A DNA stretch of 64,000 nucleotides from Littorina saxatilis (lineage: Eukaryota; Mollusca; Gastropoda; Littorinimorpha; Littorinidae): positions 74,074,590 through 74,138,589 of the forward strand of contig NC_090245.1 of assembly GCF_037325665.1 (NCBI RefSeq), given 5' to 3'. The position numbers and the translations under genes were made by a program. Positions 11,847-22,653 of the stretch are shown piece by piece. The notes under the pieces were generated by a model. That model saw nothing but the letters and a program-made list of their open reading frames with translations. It did no database searches and was not told the DNA's origin. Position 1 is the stretch's first letter. Each line of letters opens with the position of its first letter.

Positions 11847-11852
11847 AATAAA
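11847..11852 (+). terminator. Candidate frataxin poly(A) signal
   Basis: AATAAA 635 bp after the frataxin stop, followed by further AT-rich sequence. It is the first strong canonical hexamer I noticed downstream on this strand; the actual cleavage site is unknown. Confidence 0.4.
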
Positions 11853-12433
11853 TAAGTTAGCCAAAAAGAACGGATTATGCTGATACTTGTTTCCAGCACG
11901 AAATTAAAACTTAACTCTACTGCTATTGACTTCACTGTGTTTTTCTGGTAAGAGTTGCCTTGAAGCAATGAATGTGATAGAAAAGGAAGAGTTACATCCC
12001 TTTAACCATGGCAGGTTTGGGTTGACACAGTTCACTCATCTTGCACACAGCTGTATATATACTCGCCCTTGCTAGTGATTGGCCCCTCGAATGTTTGTAC
12101 GAGTAAAAAAAACCAAGGTGTTCACTCTTTTACAACAGATACAAACCCGACAGAGATATTTTGAAAAATCGTCTACTATAATTGCCAGAGGGGAAAAAAA
12201 CAGTCATTCGAAATACCAACAGTTATATGTGATCTGTTGTCGCTTTCATTTTCGGTATTTATAAATTTGTATTCATTACAATATTACCAGAAATATCTAG
12301 TAAACGCAATCCCTGAGTTGGTCGTTGTAGTACTGCAAGTGAGTCACATAATCTGTTATTTACAGTTCATCTGTCATCTTGAAAATAGATGTACCAACAT
12401 TTACTTTTCACAATATATGCACGAAGGTGTGTG

Positions 12434-12531
12434 TCACTGGAATGGATTGAATCCTTGTTCACGGATGACCTTCAGGGGTTCGAAGACAGTGTCCAAGGGC
12501 AGGAAGGTATCCCAGTCAACCCACTCCCAAC
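12434..12531 (-). CDS. NUDT15-like B exon 3
   Basis: Acceptor CTTTCAG, 98 bp to TGA. Encodes [20 protein letters not shown] and [12 protein letters not shown], the C-terminus typical of NUDT15. Confidence 0.93.
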
Positions 12532-15089
12532 CTGAAAGTGAAATAAAGACACTGAAAAATGGCCGACAATATTTGTTATGACTCGGCTGACATGAAAGCA
12601 TGCAGCAGTGTTCTCAAGAAAGGGGCCGTTACACAGTTCAAAATGTTTACATAAGGTCATGCAAATCACTTCATTAGTTCAACTGTTAGTTGTAGTTCAG
12701 AATTGGATATAATATTATAGACAACAACAGTAAGTCGGAGTTGTGGAACCAGTTACCTAGTACCCGAGCAAAGAAGAAGCATAGAATGAGCAAATGATTT
12801 TCAACTTAAGACTGCTAGCTACGCTTAACTCTCACTGTTGTTAAGAAATCTAAAAACAAATGGACTGCCAACGTTCCAAAATTAAGAATAAAAAAAAACA
12901 AGAAAGGTATGTCATTGGAATGTTTGGTTATTCAACTATTAAATCATTTTTAATTAGTTTCAAGATCATTTTTTTTGTAAATAGTGTTTGTCTGTGCACT
13001 TAAAAGACCGCTGGGTCGATACATTTGTGAACGTAACGTTTTGTCTTGTCAATAATTAAACGTTCCAACAACAATTACCTTTCTTCTTGTTTTATTCTCA
13101 CTGTTGTTGTCAATATTAGAGGGCTTATTTCAATTTGTTTATTAGATCTTACCATTTGTTCACTTCATTGAGTAAAGATAAAATGTAATTTGCAAAGAAT
13201 ATCCATTTAATTGTCGTTAAAGACTAGGGTGATCAGTAAATGCATTTTAATACATGTATGTATACTATAAAAAATAAAAACAAGTGAATATTTTTCAGAC
13301 TTGCTGCATGCATGTGATCACACAGGAGCACTTCAAAACGTCAAGATCACTGGTAGTTTCTTTAGTGTATATATATACTGTACCAGCTTTTCGGTCATGA
13401 GAATGTGTAAACAGTGGAACCAAACTTTTAAGACCCCCCCCCAATTAAAGACTTCCTCCTTTTAAAAAAACCTTGCTTTTTCAGATTTTCTGTTCATAAG
13501 CTCTGTAAATTTACCTCCATTTTAAGACTGATCCCATAAGGGGGATTTCACTGTACTGTAATAATGTTGGCATGCTATTTTAATGTTGTAGTGTTTCCTT
13601 TGTCTCTATGTTACATGTATCACCACTGCAATTTCTCCATGCGAGATAATAAAGTTAATTTGATTTGATTTGATTTGACTTGATTTGATAGTGAAGATGC
13701 CCCAGTCAAAGCCACCCACCATCACACTTGTCAGGCTCCACGTTGATGGGTTCAGACCCGTGCTGGGTGTCTACATGGCCTTGCACGAAGAACTCAACGT
13801 AGTGGTAGTTCTCATCCGGAATGACCACGTTCAGAACAGCAGAGAATCGAGTTCCCGTCATTCGCAGTCCGGTCTCCTCCTCCACCTCCCTCTCACCACA
13901 TTCCACCCAACTCTCACTGCAAGAGAGATGAAAGCATAATTATTATAATATGATGCATACATACATGAATGCTGCAGGCCGCATATACATGGCGCACAGA
14001 CACAGGCACAACGTGGGGCATGCATCACATGCTTATCTACTGAAAAAAATGGTGAAATTACACCTGTTCTTATATACTCTTAGAGCTTAGCCAACAGGTT
14101 AATTAAATATTCACTTCTTCAGTTCTTGTGATAAAATGTTATAATAACAAAGAAGGCACCTTATGTATAACCCAGTGCATGAAGCACAAGAATCACCTTT
14201 GCAGGCATTTCATCCATTTCATCTTTTAAGTCCAATTTGAAAACTCACTTGTTCCAACACTACGGATAGTTCCTTAGTATAGAGTCTGGGGATGTGAGAT
14301 GTGCATGATGTGTTGTTTGAATCTGACAGTGATTGTATGATTTTTGTATACATGTATTGTTGTCCCGCACTTTGAACTTTTGATAAGGCGCTTTATAAAT
14401 GCCCGTTATTATTATTATTATTATAAAGCCAGTCAAACAGGATTGCGATTTTAGAGCTAAGATAATAGAGAACAAGAATTTAATCCGCCATGTAGCACAT
14501 AGCCCTATAATAACTGTCATGGGTACTACTGCGTCACCCTAGCTGTCACACTAATATTACAAACTTCTGGTGTGGGTGTGTCAATCTGTCTGTACAATCT
14601 GTTGCATATACTGATATAGTATTACTATCTCTCTATTTTACTTTTAGTTCACAAAGTTCTTATCATACATACAATACATTACAGATATTATACTCAAATA
14701 CTGCATGTAGCTCTTTTCAAAAAAATCACAAGTTACCCAAATTCTTGATGACCACCGGGTAGTCCATACTTTCCTTCTCCACTGGAACTTTTCCTCTTTC
14801 CCACCAGAACACAATGTGGATGACAGTCACTCAGAACGAACACACCAACACCAACCTTGGGTCGCTCTCTCTGCATACTTACACATGCAGCATGGTTCTT
14901 TGTCACCATAATAGGGCAGTTTTGCGGGGCAGACGTCACAATGTGTTTCATTGTCACACTGTCATGGGTGCAGGATACAACCCCTACACTAGCGTTTGGT
15001 TGGGCTTTAATCATGTCTCCTGAGGAATTCACTTGTAGATCTTGTGTTTTTAAATCCTGTGGATGGTAGTCCGCAGTAACAGATTCCAT
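12434..15089 (-). CDS. NUDT15-like Nudix hydrolase, copy B, three coding exons
   Basis: Exons 15089-14737, 13916-13720 and 12531-12434 join in frame (648 bp, 215 aa). Nudix enzymes of the NUDT15/MTH2 type hydrolyse (oxidised) nucleoside triphosphates to monophosphates in the cytosol. Signature parts: [26 protein letters not shown] and the Nudix box [20 protein letters not shown] plus TGL (pattern G-x5-E-x7-R-E-U-x-E-E-x-G-U complete), then [13 protein letters not shown] and [12 protein letters not shown], ending EQGFNPFQ. An N-terminal extension of about 75 residues precedes the conserved start if the first ATG (15089) is used; internal ATGs just before RERPK would give the usual NUDT15 length of about 160. 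It converges with frataxin, 1.2 kb between stops. About two thirds identical to copy A over exon 2. Confidence 0.9.
12863..13097. mobile_element. Foldback element, copy 1, in NUDT15-like B intron 2
   Basis: Starts GACTGCCAACGTTCCAAAAT, followed by AACAAGAAAGGTA; ends with the complement (AACGTTCCAACAA...TTACCTTTCTTCTTGTTT). The same arrangement is found at 34371-34485. Arms of about 40 bp, no coding sequence. Confidence 0.6.
13600..13690 (+). repeat. Retroposon tail with (TTTGA)n in NUDT15-like B intron 2
   Basis: AATAAAGTTAATTTGATTTG followed by further TTTGA units: looks like a LINE 3' end with a simple tandem tail, just downstream of exon 2. A comparable AATAAAGTTT-(TTGAA)n tail lies in intron 2 of copy A. 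Confidence 0.5.
13720..13916 (-). CDS. NUDT15-like B exon 2
   Basis: Acceptor CTTGCAG, donor GTGGGT, 197 bp. Carries the catalytic Glu cluster REVEEETG and [15 protein letters not shown]. Confidence 0.95.
14340..14430 (+). repeat. LINE-type 3' tail with (ATT)n
   Basis: TAAGGCGCTTTATAAATGCC followed by GTT and ATT repeats, the GCGCTTTATAAAT-(ATT)n ending common to invertebrate LINE tails. In intron 1 of NUDT15-like B. Related tails occur at about 54530-54600 (minus) and 63775-63855 (plus). Confidence 0.5.
14737..15089 (-). CDS. NUDT15-like B exon 1
   Basis: Ends ...GGHQEF and two bases of Gly before donor GTAACT. An in-frame stop lies just upstream of the first ATG, which bounds the ORF. The conserved domain begins about 70 residues in, so the true start may be internal. 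Confidence 0.8.
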
Positions 15090-15104
15090 TTGTGTATTAG
15101 TCAC

Positions 15105-15680
15105 CTCCGTGTTTCACTTGTGTGGAAGAATTTCTCAAAGAATTTTCTCTCCTTCTGTCGCATATGTAATATATGAGCCCTGTTCTGGCTGCAAAGATAT
15201 GATGCATAATTAGATCACAGGCATTGATTACATGCAGGAAAATTTCCGAAAGAAGATAAGATAAGAATTAATATCCATTTTCTTTGTACATAAATATTGA
15301 ATTGTCTGTGTCTTGAAAGATCAAGATGTACGGTTGCAATGGAAAACATTGCACAACATTTATCCCACAAAAACAGAATTTTATATCAAATGAAAGATAG
15401 GTTAGGCAAGTTCTTTATTGTACAAACTGTGAATTTGTTACTGTGTGTTTGGTTGCAGGCTAATTGCCCCCCGGACAACTGCAACCCCAGGACAATTCCC
15501 CCCCCCCCCCCTTCCGAATAACATGCATACAAGCACGTTCACACACACACACACATGCACAATGCATGATTATAGCTGTTCTCTTCTGCCATCTATTTTG
15601 TTACCCTTTTTTGCTGCAGTTCACCAGAGAGGAAAAAAACATGTGCAAAATTGGTATACATATATATATATATATATATA
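15105..15680. other. Upstream region of NUDT15-like B, no gene seen
   Basis: AT-rich sequence with a short (CA)n, a C run at about 15500 and a (TA)n run at 15658-15680. No further exon or promoter motif could be supported. Confidence 0.5.
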
Positions 15681-16230
15681 TGTCGTGCCGAATTCACGGA
15701 ATTGCCGACTTCGCGGAATCGGCAACATTTTTGCCCATTTCGCGTAATCGGCAAAACGCTGCCCATTACGCGAAATCGGCAGCGTTTTGCCGAAAACGCG
15801 TAAAGGCGTCTAAAATTTGCCCATTTTGAGAAATCAGCAGCCACTTTTTGGTTTTAAAGTTCTCAAATGCCTGAGATATCATCACACTTAGACAACTAGA
15901 TACTCGAATGAATAGATATTGCAATAATCGATCAGTTATGGCAAGTTATTGCAAAAAATGTAGTTTTCGTGCATTTTCGGAGTCATGCTCGACACAGACT
16001 AACATAGACCATACAAAACATAGTAGGGAGGTAAAACAATGTTCTGGTGACACAAAAAGTAACAGACTGGCTGTCGCTTTTGCGAAATGGGCAAATTTTA
16101 GAGGCCTTTCCGCATTTTCGGCAAAACGCTGCCGATTTCACGTAATGGGCAGCGTTTTGCCGATTACGCGAAATGGGCAAACATGTTGCCGATTCCGCGA
16201 ATTCGGCAATTCCGTGAATTCGGCACGACA
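15681..16230. mobile_element. Long-TIR element built of GCC-ATT-CGCG-AAT-GGC palindromes
   Basis: Ends are inverted repeats starting TGTCGTGCCGAATTCACGGA, alike over roughly 150 bp. Each arm is itself a series of short palindromes of the form TTGCCSATTWCGCGWAATSG. It sits in a (TA)n run, so the target duplication cannot be read. No transposase. Confidence 0.75.
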
Positions 16231-17035
16231 TATATATGTATAGCTGTTAACAATCAAAGTGAGAAGTATTCTTACTGAATACTTAGTCAAATGTTCAAAG
16301 TTAAAATCTTGTGAACACTGTGTGTGTGTGTGTTATTGTTAATGAGTGTATGTTCTGTTAGTGTTAATGTGTGTGTCTGTCATGGTATCTACAAGAAAAT
16401 GCAAAAACGTAATATCGACAGAGTTGCTTTCCTTCCTTTCAAATCATGCCTGCGCCCTTATTTTCCTTCTAAACGAAGGGCATTTGCATGTTCAGTTCAT
16501 TCAGTGACTTCAAAGTTACTTAAAATGATTTGTTATGCCGCTTACATGTTACTTTTGTTAGAACAGGAGGCATAGGCTAAATTGCAGTGGATTCTGAGCT
16601 ATAAATTTACAACGCTTCAGTTTAACATTAACCGTTAAATAATGAGTGACAGTAGGTAATTATTACAACGAAGTGTGTTAATTAAATGCGAGCCAACGCA
16701 ATCAACAACACGGCGCACAGCGGATACACACATGAAGTCAACCTTGACCTTTTAGATACCGAAACCGGAAACAAGGGATCTGACTGCGCGACCTCAACTA
16801 AAGCATTTACATGTAATATTTTTGTTGTTCCAGTATCTTCATATTATTTTCTCACGTTGCAGCCTGTTTTAAGACATAGAAACGACAAATAAGGGAGTTG
16901 TGATGCATATTCGAAGAGCTAGCAAGCGAAAGTGGTGAAAGCACCGGATTCAATAGATGAATAGATCCCCGGCTGCGCCTTCCAGAGTCCGAGTCTGGAG
17001 ATATGCGCGCGATATAAGACTTCATATAACATTCA

Positions 17036-17116
<81 letters not shown>
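16231..17116. other. Gene-free stretch with a diverged MULE fragment and a (TC)n run
   Basis: About 16780-16950 resembles one arm of the 22029-22653 element (GCGACCTCAACTAAAGCATT, then AGTATCTTCA). 17039-17115 is a pure (TC)n run directly before HINE copy 2. Nothing else recognised. Confidence 0.55.
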
Positions 17117-17117
<1 letters not shown>

Positions 17118-18356
17118 TTTTATATTTAGTCAAGTTTTGACTAAATATTTTAACATCGAGGGGGAATCGAAACGAGGGTCGTGGTGTATGTGCGTGTGTG
17201 TGTGTGTGCGTGTGTGTGTCTGTGTGTGTGTGTAGAGCGATTCAGACTAAACTACTGGACCGATCTTTATGAAATTTGACACGAGAGTTCCTGGGTATGA
17301 AATCCCCGAACGTTTTTTTCATTTTTTTGATAAATGTCTTTGATGACGTCATATCCGGCTTTTCGTGAAAGTTGAGGCGGCACTGTCACGTACGCCCTCA
17401 TTTTTCAACCAAATTGGTTGAAATTTTGGTCAAGTAATCTTCGACGAAGCCCGGACTTCGGTATTGCATTTCAGCTTGGTGGCTTAAAAATTAATTAATG
17501 ACTTTGGTCATTAAAAATCTGAAAATTGTAAAAAAAAATAAAAATTTATAAAACGATCCAAATTTACGTTCATCTTATTCTCCATCATTTGCTGATTCCA
17601 AAAACATATAAATATGTTATATTCGGATTAAAAACAAGCTCTGAAAATTAAATATATAAAAATTATTATCAAAATTAAATTGTCCAAATCAATTTAAAAA
17701 CACTTTCATCTTATTCCTTGTTGGTTCCTGATTCCAAAAACATATAGATATGATATGTTTGGATTAAAAACACGCTCAGAAAGTTAAAACAAAGAGAGGT
17801 ACAGAAAAGCGTGCTATCCTTCTTAGCGCAACTACTACCCCGCTCTTCTTGTCAATTTCACTGCCTTTGCCATGAGCGGTGGAGTGACGATGCTACGAGT
17901 ATAGAGGGCCCCAAAGGGGGGGTATCATCACGATCACGGGAAGGGAAATTTTCGCTTTCACGATCACAGTTACCTTGATTTTTGTTTTCACGATCACGAA
18001 CACCTTGACGAATAGAGGATCATAGAGTGAAACAGCTGTGAAAAATGTACGTTGAAAATAAAATGCTTTGCAATAATTCCCATCACGATCACGAAAACAA
18101 ATGACGATCACGATCACGAGACTTGATTTTTTTGTCATCACGGATCACGGGCAAAGTCCCATCACGATCACAGAAATGGAAATTTCGGCAATCACGGTCA
18201 CAGAAAGGTCAAAAAACGCCAATCACGATCACGATTTTAAACCCTTTAGGGCCCTCAGTATACGGTCTTGCTGAAAAATGGCATTGCGTTCAGTTTCATT
18301 CTGTGAGTTCGACAGCTACTTGACTAAATATTGTATTTTCGCCTTACGCGACTTGT
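17117..18356 (-). mobile_element. 850-bp HINE-like repeat, copy 2, interrupted
   Basis: Full-length copy in reverse orientation, from the hairpin (TATTTAGTCAAGTTTTGACT) to CGCGACTTGT. Interrupted by a 353-bp inverted-repeat element (17904-18256) with a perfect AGTATA target duplication, so it is older than that element. Confidence 0.92.
17904..18256. mobile_element. MITE, TIR GAGGGCCCYAAAGGG, with CACGATCACG repeats
   Basis: TIRs GAGGGCCCCAAAGGG and its near complement; perfect 6-bp duplication AGTATA (17898-17903, 18257-18262), confirmed against uninterrupted HINE copies that read AGTATACGG. The interior carries about ten copies of CACGATCAC(G/A) or close variants. Superfamily not assigned; a 6-bp duplication is unusual for the common groups. 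Confidence 0.85.
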
Positions 18357-18611
18357 TACATTTGGTCAAGTTTTGACTAAATGTTTTAACGTTGAGGGGG
18401 GAATCGAGACGAGGGTCGTGGTGTATGTGCGTCTGTGTGTGTGTGTGTGTGTGTGTACGTGTAGAGCGATTTTTATGAAATTTGACATGAGAGTTCCTGG
18501 GTATGAAATCCCCGAACGTTTTTTTCAATTTTTTGATAAATGTCTTTGATATAGATATGATATGTTTGGATTAAAAACACGCTCAGAAAGTTAAAACAAA
18601 GAGAGGTACAA

Positions 18612-19473
18612 ACAAGTCGCGTAAGGCGAAAATACAATATTTAGTCAAGTAGCTGTCGAACTCACAGAATGAAACTGAACGCAATGCCATTTTACTCGTA
18701 GCATCGTCAGGCCACCGCTCATGGCAAAGGCAGTGAAATTGACAAGAAGAGCGGGGTAGTAGTTGCGCTAAGAAGGATAGCACGCTTTTCTGTACCTCTC
18801 TTTGTTTTAATTTTCTGAGCGTGTTTTTAATCCAAACATATCATATCTATATGTTTTTGGAATCAGGAACCGACAAGGAATAAGATGAAAGTGTTTTTAA
18901 ATTGATTTGGACAATTTAATTTTGATAATAATTTTTATATATTTAATTTTCAGAGCTTGTTTTTAATCCGAATATAACATATTTATATGTTTTTGGAATC
19001 AGCAAATGATGAAGAATAAGATAAACGTAAATTTGGATAGTTTTATAAATTTTTATTTTTTTTTACAATTTTCCGATTTTTAATGACCAAAGTCATTAAT
19101 TAATTTTTAAGCCACCAAGCTGAAATGCAATACCGAACCCCGGGCTTCGTCGAAGATTACTTGACCAAAATTTGAACCAATTTGGTTGAAAAATGAGGGC
19201 GTGACAGTGCCGCCTCAACTTTCACGAAAAGCCGGATATGACGTCATCAAAGACATTTATCAAAAAAATGAAAAAAACGTTCGGGGATTTCATACCCAGG
19301 AACTCTCATGTCAAATTTCATAAAGATCGGTCCAGTAGTTTAGTCTGAATCGCTCTACACACACACACACACACACGCACGCACACACACACGCACGCAC
19401 ATACACCACGACCCTCGTTTCGATTCCCCCTCGATGTTAAAATATTTAGTCAAAACTTGACTAAATATAAAAA
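18612..19473 (+). mobile_element. 850-bp HINE-like repeat, copy 4, nested in copy 3
   Basis: Complete copy: ACAAGTCGCGTAAGGCGAAA start, (CA)n/(CG) block at about 19358-19405, hairpin and TATAAAAA end. Nesting inside another copy defines both ends to within a few A residues and shows no target duplication. Confidence 0.92.
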
Positions 19474-19563
19474 GCGTGCTATCCTTCTTAGCGCAACTAC
19501 TACCCCGCTCTTCTTGTCAATTTCACTGCCTTTGCCATGAGCGGTGGACTGACGATGCTACGA

Positions 19564-19872
19564 CCGGCACGGTTGGCCTAGTGGTAAGGCGTCCGCCCCG
19601 TGATCGGGAGGTCGTGGGTTCGAACCCCGGCCGGGTCATACCTAAGACTTTAAAATTGGCAATCTAGTGGCTGCTCCGCCTGGCGTCCGGCATTATGGGG
19701 TTAGTGCTAGGACTGGTTGGTCCGGTGTCAGAATAATGTGACTGGGTGAGACATGAAGCCTGTGCTGCGACTTCTGTCTTGTGTGTGGCGCACGTTAAAT
19801 GTCAAAGCAGCACCGCCCTGATATGGCCCTTCGTGGTCGGCTGGGCGTTAAGCAAACAAACAAACAAACAAA
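19564..19872 (+). mobile_element. tRNA-derived SINE, family S3 tail, tRNA head
   Basis: Perfect 14-bp target duplication TGACGATGCTACGA (19550-19563, 19873-19886). The head shows a pol III A box (TGGCCTAGTGG) and B box (GGTTCGAACCC). The 3' part (CCTGATATGGCCCTTCGTGG, GTCGGCTGGGCGTTAAGC, (AAAC)n) is shared with the element at 7499. Looks complete. Confidence 0.93.
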
Positions 19873-20091
19873 TGACGATGCTACGAGTATACGGTCTTGC
19901 TGAAAAATGGCATTGCGTTCAGTTTCATTCTGTGAGTTCGACAGCTACTTGACTAAATGTTGTATTTTCGCCTTACGCGACTTGTTTATGTTTATACTCG
20001 ACCATTATTTTGATGTTTTACTAGTTTAATACTTCGATGAAATACTGTTCGATCATTTTAGGTATGAAATGATAGCATGTGCTTGTGTAGG

Positions 20092-20640
20092 CAGGGCCGG
20101 ATCTGGGGGGGGGGGGGGTTCCTGGGTTCCGGAACCCCCCCCCCCCCCCCCCTGGCCATCCAATGTACCTCTCAGAGAAAAAAAATTGGACTTTTTAAGC
20201 TCTTCCCCCAACTCCCTCAGTTTATTTGGTCTTCCAAAACTATTTCAAATTATGAACAACATCAAGTCGACAACGGCCTGCCCTCCCCGTTATAAGTCCA
20301 TCATCATAGTAATATTCAAAGTAAAGAGTCCTGTCAGACTTAGGCATATATGTCTTTGGGATCAAGTTATTCCACTGAACCACTATGGTAAATGAATACA
20401 TGAAGTATTTTGTTACTGTTGAAAATGTGTAATTTTGATTCCCAATTGCAAGGAAAGACCAAAAAATGACCTCACAAATGCAACATTTTCTCGGCTTCTG
20501 GGAGGCTTTGCCCCCCAGACCCCCCACTGAGCGGGGCGTTGCCCCTCGCGGCCCCACCGGGGCCTGGACGGCCCCTGGACCCCTGCCTTCAGTTGGAACC
20601 CCCCCCCCCCCCCCCCTCAAACGAACTTGGTCCGGCCCTG
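20092..20640. mobile_element. MITE, TIR CAGGGCCGGA, with G/C homopolymers
   Basis: CAGGGCCGG...CCGGCCCTG ends with a 6-bp duplication TGTAGG (20086-20091, 20641-20646). Just inside are G and C runs; a GC-rich inner block contains TTTGCCCCCCAGACCCCCC and GGACGGCCCCTGGACCCC. Same family as 46840-47167. The CAGGG end is hAT-like, but hAT duplications are normally 8 bp. Confidence 0.8.
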
Positions 20641-20677
20641 TGTAGGTACTATGTATGGAAAGCCGTTTGGCTCATAA

Positions 20678-21752
20678 CTATTACAGCTGTAATTTAAAAT
20701 AAATACACCTGTATTTAAAGGCACAGTAAGCCTCCCGTAAACCATCACAGAGCTCCCCGAGCGTCTAAATACAGTACAAGCATACTTCCATTTGAACGCT
20801 CACCGAACGGGAACATCCTGGCTGCTTTCTGTCGAGCGTGAGACATTTTCAAAGAATTTATTTTCGTAGACTTGTTCCGTTAACAACAACGGCGCCTCGT
20901 TTTTGCGCTAGACCTAACTTTTAAAATCTAAATAATAAATTGACAGCTTGTTACACAAACATTCTTTAATCATAAAAGAATTCGTTTTTCATCAAGACAA
21001 GATCAGAACAATTCGAAGTTGTGAAAGTTTAAAAAAAGAAAAGCCCGGAAGCAGGGTCACGCAAGGGTCGTAGCAGACGACGGCCGGTTTATCAGTGCAA
21101 ATCGCCGTTCCTCTCAACAGTCAAAAGCCATCGCTAGAGTTCTTGTGAACCACAGCCGTTGTTTCGTGCATACAAAAAACGTGCTATTGTAGATAAGCTC
21201 ACGTCGAGTCGCATTCAAATGACTAACTATGACGACTGCATTGTCAAAAGGGAAAACTGGATCACACGGGTTCACGATGGCTCAGGGGTAAGATAAACCA
21301 CGCAAAAATAAATTCTTTGAAAATTGTTCGCTCTTTACGGAGGGCACCTAGGATGTTCTCAATTGGTGAGTGTTTAAATGAAATGGTGTTTGTACTGTGT
21401 GTAAAAGCCTGACCGTATCTGTGATGGTTTACGGGAGGCTTACTCTGCCTTTAATGATAAATACAGCTGTATTTAATCATAAATACAGCTGTATTTAAAA
21501 ATAATTACACCTGTATTTAAAAATATATACAGCTGTATTTATTATTAAATACAGGTGTAATTATTTTTAAATACAGCTGCATTTAAAAAGAAATACAGCT
21601 GTATTTAAAAATAATTACACCTGTATTTAATAGTAAATACAGCTGTATTTAAAAATAAATACACCTGTAATTATTTTTAGATACAGGTGTAATTATTTTT
21701 AAATACAGCTGTATTTATTTTTAAATGCAGCTGCATTTAATAAATGCAGCTG
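20678..21752. repeat. 22-bp-phased array of E-box palindromes (split by a transposon)
   Basis: CANNTG cores start at 20684 and 20706, then at 21464, 21486, 21508, 21530, 21552, 21574, 21596, 21618, 21640, 21662, 21684, 21706 and 21728: spacing exactly 22 bp, with a last one at 21747. Cores are CAGCTG (mostly in AAATACAGCTGTATTT) or CACCTG/CAGGTG. The gap 20719-21450 is a TTAA-flanked transposon; removing it with one TTAA (736 bp) restores 22-bp spacing. Confidence 0.95.
20719..21450. mobile_element. TTAA-flanked long-TIR DNA transposon, copy 2
   Basis: Same family as 8386-9129: ends AGGCACAGTAAGCCTCCCG, TTAA at 20715-20718 and 21451-21454, arms of about 150 bp. Inserted inside the E-box array, so younger than it. 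No coding sequence. Confidence 0.88.
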
Positions 21753-22028
21753 AAACAAATTAGAACTTGAATCGGAAAATGTACGACATGCAAAGCGACA
21801 ATCTCGTGGAGATACTACTTCCGGTTTGCGCCATCTTCCAAAATAGCGACGCCACTGGATCAGACCCGCCATTGCGTCAATTTGTTGCAGTCTGGTAATG
21901 AGCCAGAAGAAGTTTTAAGAAGGTAAGCAACGTTTTGTTTGCTTGTTCATTTGTGACTTAATGGAAGAAACAATGCGTGATCTTTGAAACACGGGTACCG
22001 GGTCCCGGTTTGATAACCACTGGCAGTG

Positions 22029-22653
22029 GGTCTGACTAATTACTACGCGACCACACGCGACCTTGCACTACGGCCTTGCGCGACCTCAAACTAAAGCATG
22101 TTCACGTAATATTTTTTATATATATAGTATCTTCACAACAATGTCTGACTTTATACCAATTTTTAAGTCAAAGAAATTAAAAATAACGGAGTTATAATGT
22201 ATTTTGCGACGAACTATCGAGCTAAAGTGAAATCATCGTGATTCAGCGTCCGACCATGTTCGCATTCGTTTAAGAACGCAGGCTCAACCTCAAACTAAAT
22301 AATATTCATGTAACATTTTATATATCTAGTATCTTCACAACATGATCATACTTTGAACCGAGTTTTAAGTCAGAGAAGTAAAAACAAAGTTAATTCTGAT
22401 GCATTTTCAAAGCCTAGCGAGCAAAAGTGCAAACATCGGATGATTTCACTTTAGCTCGATAGCACGTCGCAAAATACATTATAGCTCCGTTATTTTTAAT
22501 TTCTTTGACTTAAAACTTGGTATAAAGTCAGATAATGTTGTGAAGATACTATATATATAAAAATATTACATGCACCTGCTTTAGTTTGAGGTCGCGCAAG
22601 GTAGTGCAAGGTCGCGTGTGGTCGCGTGCGGTCGCGTAGTAATTAGTCAGACC
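22029..22653. mobile_element. Foldback element with about 200-bp arms and 10-bp target duplication
   Basis: Arms begin GGTCTGACTAATTACTACGC and remain similar for about 200 bp. Flanks ACTGGCAGTG and GCTGGCAGTG (one mismatch) give a 9-10 bp duplication, the size made by Mutator-like elements; long TIRs fit too. No transposase. Diverged pieces occur at about 16780-16950 and 40490-40545. Confidence 0.75.

Larger units (their letters stand above)
18357..19985 (-). mobile_element. 850-bp HINE-like repeat, copy 3, internally deleted and twice invaded
   Basis: Pieces 18357-18611, 19474-19563 and 19873-19985 form one reverse-orientation copy lacking several hundred internal bases. HINE copy 4 is nested at 18612-19473 and a SINE at 19564-19872. 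Directly abuts copy 2. Confidence 0.85.

Noticed and set aside
19564-19640. Functional tRNA gene
   Set aside because: A and B boxes are present, but it is the head of a SINE with a perfect 14-bp target duplication and (AAAC)n tail.
21460-21752. CRISPR-like regular array
   Set aside because: Regular spacing, but units and spacers are the same sequence and AT-rich palindromes; no distinct spacers and a eukaryotic setting.
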